Assembly (NCBI GenBank): GCA_942491105.1
Contig: CALNZX010000002.1
Coordinates: forward strand, 372,001 to 436,000
Direction: 5' to 3'
Length of the DNA stretch: 64,000 nucleotides
DNA from: JBBEAM01 sp942491105
GTDB taxonomy: Bacteria; Pseudomonadota; Alphaproteobacteria; Kiloniellales; DSM-21159
Shown here: one piece after another, positions 59,502 to 64,000 of the stretch
Position numbering within the stretch: the stretch's first letter is position 1
Layout: the number at the start of each line of letters is the position of its first letter
Program-made: the position numbers and the translations under genes
The notes under the pieces: generated by a model
Seen by the model: only the letters and a program-made list of their open reading frames with translations
The model's database searches: none
Told to the model about the DNA's origin: nothing

Positions 59502-62033
59502 CTACTCGTTGCGCAGCAGCGGCGCGGCTTTTTGCGCCAGCGCCCGCCAGGTGCCGAGGAAGCCGAACAGCAGGGTGATCCCCGTGGCCCCCGCGGCGGT
59601 GATAACGACCGGCAGGGACAGGAAGATGAAGTCGCTGTCCATCACCTGAGTCATCACGATGTAGGCGGCGATGCTGCCGATGATCGAGGCGATGATCGCC
59701 GTTGCCAGCCCGACCAGGCCATACTCCATCAGAAAGCCCGCGCCGATCCGCGCCCGTGTCGCGCCCAGCACCTTGAGCACGACGGCATCGTAGATTCGGC
59801 GCTGATGCCCGGCGGCGATCGCCCCGGCCAGTACCAGCACCCCGGCGATTACCGTGACTCCGGCGGTGGCGGTGACCGCCGTGGCGATGGAGCGCAGCAC
59901 CTGCGCGAAGGATTCCAGCGCTTCCTTGACCCGGATCGCCGAGACATTGGGGAAGCTGTCGGTCACCCGGCGTTCGAGCAGGGATTCCTGCGCCGGATCG
60001 ACCTTGACCGTGGCGATGTGGGTCTGCGGCGCTGCTTCCAGCAGACCTGGCGAAAAGACCATCACGAAGTTGATCTGCAGTTCGCCCCATTCGATGCGCC
60101 GCAGATTGGCGATCTCGACCTCGACGTCGCGGCCCAGGATGTTGATGGTCAGGACATCGCCGGGATGCAGGTCGAGCAACGTGCCGACCTCGCTGTCCAG
60201 GGACACCAGCGGTTTGCCGGCGTAGTCGGCTGGCCACCATGCGCCCTCGACGATCTCGGCGTTTTCCGGCGGCTCCTTGGCCCAGGTCAAGCCGCGGTCG
60301 CCGCGGAACACCCAGTCGATCTCGCCCGGAATCTCCATGTCTTCGGGGGATGTTCCGTTCACGGCGACGATCCGCCCGCGCAGCATCGGTACCCGGGAAA
60401 GCTCGGTGACGCCTTCGCTCTGCAGGACCATCTCGTCGAAGGCGGCGGTCTGATCGGGCTGGATATCGATGAAGTAGAAACCCGGCGCCTCCTTCGGCAG
60501 TTCGTCGACCACCTGATGATTGAGGTTGCCCTGGATCAGGGCGATGGCGACCAGCACGGTCACGCCGAGCCCGAGCGACATGACCACGCTTCCGGTCGGG
60601 TTGCCGGGGCGGTGCAGATTGGCGATCGCCAGGCGCAGCCCGGGATGGCGCGGCCGGGGCAGACGGCGGGCCAGAGCGGTGACGCCCAGCGCCGCCAGGC
60701 GGAAGGCGAGCAGCGCCACCACGGCGCCGGCCACGAAACCGAGCGCGAAGAGGCTGTCGCTGGTGCCCAGCACGGCGGTCAGGATCAGCGCGCCGCTGGC
60801 GGCGGCGATCGCCGCCAGGGCCCAGAGCGGGGGCCGGCCGCGCGCCGGCGCGACGAGGTCGCGGAACAGCGTGGCCGCCGGAAGAGCCTGGGCGCGGGCC
60901 AGGGGCCACAGCCCGAAGGCGAGTGTCGTCAGCAGGCCGAACAGCGCGGCCAGCGCCAGCGGCCGAAGATGCAGGCCGCCGGTAATATCGAAGTTGAGCT
61001 GCGCAGAGAGCAGCGGCCCTGCGATGCTGGGCGCGATGCCGCCGAGCAGCAGCCCGCCCGCGATTCCCAGCAGCGACAGGGCCATGATCTGCAGCAGATA
61101 GACCTGGAAGACCAGCCGTCCGGGGGCGCCGAGGCATTTGAGCGTGGCGATGGTCGCGGTTTTGCTGTCCAGGTAGCTGCGCACGGCGTTGGCGACGCCG
61201 ACGCCGCCGACCAGCAGGGCGGTGAGCCCGACCAGGGTCATGAACAGCGACACCCGCTCCACGAATCGCTCGATGCCCGGGGCCGCGGAATCGAGATCGC
61301 GCAGCCGCCAGCCAGCCTTGGGATGGGCGGCCTGCAAATCTTCCTTCCAGTCGGCGATGCTGACGTCCTGGGGCAGGGTCATGCGGTAGTGGTAGTAGAT
61401 CAGGCTGCCCGGCTGCTCCAAGCCGGAGGCGGCCAGGCTTTCGCGGCCGACCAGCAGCCTCGGCCCCAAGGTGAAGATCCGCGCGGCGCGGTCCGGCTCG
61501 TGGCCGACGGTGCCGCGCAGCTCGTAGCGCGTCGCACCGACCTGCAGGATATCGCCGAGTTTCATATCCAGTCCGTCGAGCAGGCTTTGGTCGGCGACCG
61601 CTCCCCAGAGATCCCCCTGCCTGGCCAGCGCGTCTTCGAGGGCCTGCGGCGGCAGGACATCGAAACTTCCGTAGAGAGGATAGGCCGCGTCGACGGCTTT
61701 GATCTCGACCAGCCGCCGGGCATCGGGGTTGGCTTCGGCGCGGGCCATGGCGCGCAGCTCCGCGGTGGCCGAGAACTCGGCGGCGTGCTCTTCCAGCCAG
61801 GCGCGTTCCTCGGCGCTGGCGGCGCGATGGATCAGCCGTAGTTCGACCTCGCCGCCGAGCAGCACGCGGCCGTTCTTTTCAAGCCCGGTGAGCATCGAGG
61901 AGGAAATTGAACCGACCGCCGCGATGGCGGCAACGCCCAGGGCGATGCAGCCGAGAAAAATGCGAAAGCCCTTGAGGCCGCCGCGCAGCTCCCTTTTGGC
62001 CAGGCGCGCGGCGAGCAGGAGGTCTCCGCGCAT
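59502..62033 (-). CDS. ABC transporter permease, FtsX-like (YbbP-like)
   Basis: 843 residues, about ten transmembrane helices: one N-terminal (FLGCIALGVAAIAAVGSIS), FtsX domains around 240-370 and 700-830, and a large periplasmic part. Matches YbbP-type permeases of the MacB superfamily. With the ATPase below, it probably extracts or exports lipophilic molecules. ATG 62033 overlaps the ATPase stop by one base; a GTG at 62036 is the alternative. Confidence 0.92.
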   Translation of the reverse strand: MRGDLLLAARLAKRELRGGLKGFRIFLGCIALGVAAIAAVGSISSSMLTGLEKNGRVLLGGEVELRLIHRAASAEERAWLEEHAAEFSATAELRAMARAEANPDARRLVEIKAVDAAYPLYGSFDVLPPQALEDALARQGDLWGAVADQSLLDGLDMKLGDILQVGATRYELRGTVGHEPDRAARIFTLGPRLLVGRESLAASGLEQPGSLIYYHYRMTLPQDVSIADWKEDLQAAHPKAGWRLRDLDSAAPGIERFVERVSLFMTLVGLTALLVGGVGVANAVRSYLDSKTATIATLKCLGAPGRLVFQVYLLQIMALSLLGIAGGLLLGGIAPSIAGPLLSAQLNFDITGGLHLRPLALAALFGLLTTLAFGLWPLARAQALPAATLFRDLVAPARGRPPLWALAAIAAASGALILTAVLGTSDSLFALGFVAGAVVALLAFRLAALGVTALARRLPRPRHPGLRLAIANLHRPGNPTGSVVMSLGLGVTVLVAIALIQGNLNHQVVDELPKEAPGFYFIDIQPDQTAAFDEMVLQSEGVTELSRVPMLRGRIVAVNGTSPEDMEIPGEIDWVFRGDRGLTWAKEPPENAEIVEGAWWPADYAGKPLVSLDSEVGTLLDLHPGDVLTINILGRDVEVEIANLRRIEWGELQINFVMVFSPGLLEAAPQTHIATVKVDPAQESLLERRVTDSFPNVSAIRVKEALESFAQVLRSIATAVTATAGVTVIAGVLVLAGAIAAGHQRRIYDAVVLKVLGATRARIGAGFLMEYGLVGLATAIIASIIGSIAAYIVMTQVMDSDFIFLSLPVVITAAGATGITLLFGFLGTWRALAQKAAPLLRNE

Positions 62034-62782
62034 CACGATCCGGCGGCGGCCACGCCGTCCAGGCCGCCTGCGATGGCGCTGTCTTCGACGATATGGCCGT
62101 CGACCAGCTTGACGCTGCGCGCGCAGCGCTTGGCCAGGGCCGGGTCGTGGGTGATCAATAGCAGGGTGGTATCCGCGCTGCGTTGCAGATCGAACAGCAG
62201 GTCGATGATCCGCGTGCCGGTTTCACCGTCGAGATTGCCGGTCGGTTCGTCGGCCAGCAACAGCTTGGGCCGCACGGCGAAGGCGCGGGCCAGGGCGACG
62301 CGTTGCTGCTCGCCGCCGGAAAGCTGCCCGGGGTAGTGGGTGGTGCGATGGCCCAGGCCAACCTGGCCCAAGACCTCCTCGGCGCGCGCGAAGGCATCGC
62401 CGCGTCCCGCGAATTCCAATGGCACCGCGACATTCTCCAGGGCGGTCATGGTGGGGATCAGGTGGAAATCCTGAAACACGATGCCGATGTTATCGCGCCG
62501 GAAGGTTGCCAGGGCGTCCTCGCCGAGCCCGCCGAAATTCTGGCCGGCGATATGCACGCTGCCGGCACTGGCCTGCTCCAAGCCGGCGACGATCATCAGC
62601 ATCGAGGATTTGCCGGAACCCGAAGGGCCGACGATGGAGAGGGTTTCACCGCTGCCGACGGAAAGATCGATGCCGCGCAAAACCTTCACGCCGCCCGCCG
62701 CATTGGCATAGGTCAGCTCCAAGGCCCGCAGCTCGATCATGGGAACGGTGGATGGGGAGGCTGTTTCGGTCACGTCCGGCAT
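62033..62782 (-). CDS. ABC transporter ATPase (YbbA-like)
   Basis: 249 residues, with Walker A GPSGSGKSSM, signature LSGGEQQRVALARA, Walker B LLADEPTGNLD and H-loop THDPALA. LolD/YbbA-type partner of the FtsX-like permease. Divergent from a TesA-like esterase, the usual ybbAP-tesA neighbourhood. The 211-bp divergent spacer shows no clear operator. Confidence 0.94.
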   Translation of the reverse strand: MPDVTETASPSTVPMIELRALELTYANAAGGVKVLRGIDLSVGSGETLSIVGPSGSGKSSMLMIVAGLEQASAGSVHIAGQNFGGLGEDALATFRRDNIGIVFQDFHLIPTMTALENVAVPLEFAGRGDAFARAEEVLGQVGLGHRTTHYPGQLSGGEQQRVALARAFAVRPKLLLADEPTGNLDGETGTRIIDLLFDLQRSADTTLLLITHDPALAKRCARSVKLVDGHIVEDSAIAGGLDGVAAAGS

Positions 62783-62993
62783 ACGCGCTTGCGGTCCCTA
62801 CGGATCAAAGGCGGTCGGCGGCACGTGGCCACGTCGCGGTTTCGGTCCGATGGATATGGGTGCGGGACCGCGTCATTGAAAGTGCATCCTGTACAAGATT
62901 GTCGGTGAAAGTGGCGGCAGAAGGGCGACAGCAAGGTGGTGGCTTGCCGTTCGGCGCTTGCTCTCTGCGCCCGCCTGCCCCAAATAGGCAGCT

Positions 62994-63638
62994 ATGCGAA
63001 AATTTCTCCTGCTCCTCGCCGCCGCGCTGCTGCTGCCCTTCGCCGGGGATCGCGCCGCCGCCTCCGAACAATTCGAACTGCTCGCCTACGGGGATTCCCT
63101 GGTGCATGGCTACGGCCTGCCGTCGCCGGATAACTTCCCTTCGCAGCTGCAGGCCGCGCTGCGCGCCGAGGGGCATGACGTCGAGGTTGTGAACGGAGGC
63201 AACTCCGGAGACACCAGCGCCGCCGGACTGGCGCGTCTCGACTGGACCCTGAGCAGCCAGCCGCCGGACGCCGCGATCCTGGTGCTCGGCGCCAACGACG
63301 CCCTGCGCGGCCTCGATCCGGAAAAAACCTATGAGAACCTCGACGCCCTGCTGAGCCGCTTCGCCGAGTTGAACGTGCCGGTGCTGCTTGCCGGAATGAT
63401 GGCGCCGCGCAACCTCGGCGCCGACTACGCCGAGGAGTTCGACGCCGTATACCGGCGGCTGGCGGAAAAGCACAGGGTGGTGTTTTACCCCTTCTTCCTG
63501 GATGGCGTGGCCACCGAGCCGGGGTTCAATCAAGCCGATGGCATCCACCCCAACGCCGCGGGCGTCGCCGAGATCGTCACGCGCATACTGCCCAAGGTGA
63601 AGGATCTGCTCGCCGAGGCGGAAGCGGCCCATGGCTGA
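62994..63638 (+). CDS. TesA-like GDSL esterase (arylesterase/lysophospholipase)
   Basis: 214 residues. Signal peptide (FLLLLAAALLLPFAGDRAAA), GDSL-family blocks: catalytic Ser in LAYGDSLVHGYG, Gly in NGGNSGDTSAAG, Asn in LGANDALRG and the Asp-His in DGIHPNAAG. Periplasmic thioesterase/lysophospholipase. Overlaps the FIST gene by 8 bp. Confidence 0.93.
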   Translation: MRKFLLLLAAALLLPFAGDRAAASEQFELLAYGDSLVHGYGLPSPDNFPSQLQAALRAEGHDVEVVNGGNSGDTSAAGLARLDWTLSSQPPDAAILVLGANDALRGLDPEKTYENLDALLSRFAELNVPVLLAGMMAPRNLGADYAEEFDAVYRRLAEKHRVVFYPFFLDGVATEPGFNQADGIHPNAAGVAEIVTRILPKVKDLLAEAEAAHG

Positions 63639-64000
63639 GGCCGCGGTGCGTAACGAGCGTTTCGCGGCCGCCGTCGCCGCCGATGCCGCGCCGCAGGAAC
63701 TGGCCGTGCAGGTGCTCGCCGCTCTGGGCGAGCTGCCCGAGGGGGTCAATCTCGGCTTTCTCTACGTGACCGAGCCGCTGGCCGAGCACACGGACCAGAT
63801 TCTGGCGATCCTGCGCCGGGAAACCGGCGTTACCGACTGGTCCGGAAGCGCCGGTTTCGGCATCGCGGGCTGCGGCATCGAATATCACGACCGGCCGGCG
63901 GTCTCCGTGCTGCTGGGCCGCTTTCCGGAGGGCAGCGTGCGCCTGTTCGGACCGGTCAGCGCGGCGGCGCCGGGGCTGCGCGACGCCGATGCCGCCTGGG
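63631..64000 (+). CDS. FIST-domain sensory protein (truncated by window end)
   Basis: N-terminal 123 residues only. The pattern LGFLYVTEPLAEHTDQILAI and WSGSAGFGIAGCGIEYHDRP matches the FIST N domain, a small-ligand (amino-acid?) sensor in signal-transduction proteins. The C-terminal half, which would show a FIST_C or output domain, is outside the window. Starts inside the esterase stop region, so cotranscribed. Confidence 0.85.
   Translation, partial: MAEAAVRNERFAAAVAADAAPQELAVQVLAALGELPEGVNLGFLYVTEPLAEHTDQILAILRRETGVTDWSGSAGFGIAGCGIEYHDRPAVSVLLGRFPEGSVRLFGPVSAAAPGLRDADAAW

Noticed and set aside
59493..61841. A 782-codon plus-strand frame opposite the ABC permease
   Set aside because: Antisense of the YbbP-like permease; no domain, Gln/Arg/Gly-rich.

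Overview
The window is GC-rich, densely packed chromosomal DNA. Gene content points to an alphaproteobacterium of the Rhodospirillales/Kiloniellales type. Indicators are the large 180-kDa-class NAD-glutamate dehydrogenase, the hemC-hemD-mic60-hemY block divergent from tsaD-gpsA, the heparinase-like gene linked to purH, rpe and rsmB, and a DUF1674 protein. The genus is an inference only. Most genes are intact, often joined by ATGA overlaps.

Layout. 1-8.4 kb: folE (cut by the window edge), a NifU-like protein, a tiny membrane peptide, the giant glutamate dehydrogenase, a methyltransferase and an Atg22-like transporter. 8.4-17.7 kb: a small basic protein, a LysR regulator, then the minus-strand run htpX, rsmB, rpe, heparinase-like and purH. 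17.7-25.4 kb: a DUF1674 protein, an M24-fold enzyme with the metal-ligand spacing of the DMSP lyase DddP, a two-gene unit of an Ada metal-binding domain and a 2OG-Fe(II) oxygenase, a GNAT, cardiolipin synthase, acetyl-CoA synthetase, and Rieske and EVE proteins. 25.5-35 kb: creatininase-like, SpoIIAA-like and YciI proteins, the overlapping tsaD-oxygenase-gpsA chain, and the heme/Mic60 operon ending in front of tRNA-Thr(CGU).

35.2-38.1 kb, just downstream of tRNA-Thr, is an AT-richer island. It holds a compact minus-strand unit (promoter-like AT-rich stretch, tRNA T-arm-like hairpin, 17-codon ORF with a perfect Shine-Dalgarno, strong hairpin terminator). Next to it is an almost full-length AAA_13 (PrrC/RloC-class) ATPase gene broken by many frameshifts, then a truncated copy of the class II aldolase gene found intact 0.8 kb further on. 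No integrase is visible.

38.1-43.1 kb: DUF6512 protein, aldolase, an isoprenylcysteine-methyltransferase-like protein, and a two-component system divergent from a PepSY protein and a cytochrome b561.

Two accessory clusters stand out. 43.3-48.6 kb is an overlapping operon of three ATP-grasp ligases. The first two resemble cyanophycin synthetase, but their Mur-ligase-like tails have lost the ATP-binding P-loop; the third resembles glutathione synthetase. Together they look like an undescribed peptide-forming pathway. 49.7-56.2 kb is a tandem array of three exported caspase-like proteases, each with a His-Cys dyad, an EF-hand-like loop and a peptidoglycan-binding domain. It is followed by an exported protein with four evenly spaced CX3C motifs. 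Copies 2 and 3 share a 128-bp near-identical tract, suggesting gene conversion.

56.2-64 kb returns to ordinary content: DUF1330, SDR, flavin amine oxidase, a TMBIM protein, and the YbbA/YbbP-like ABC system divergent from a TesA-like esterase and a FIST-domain protein that runs off the window.
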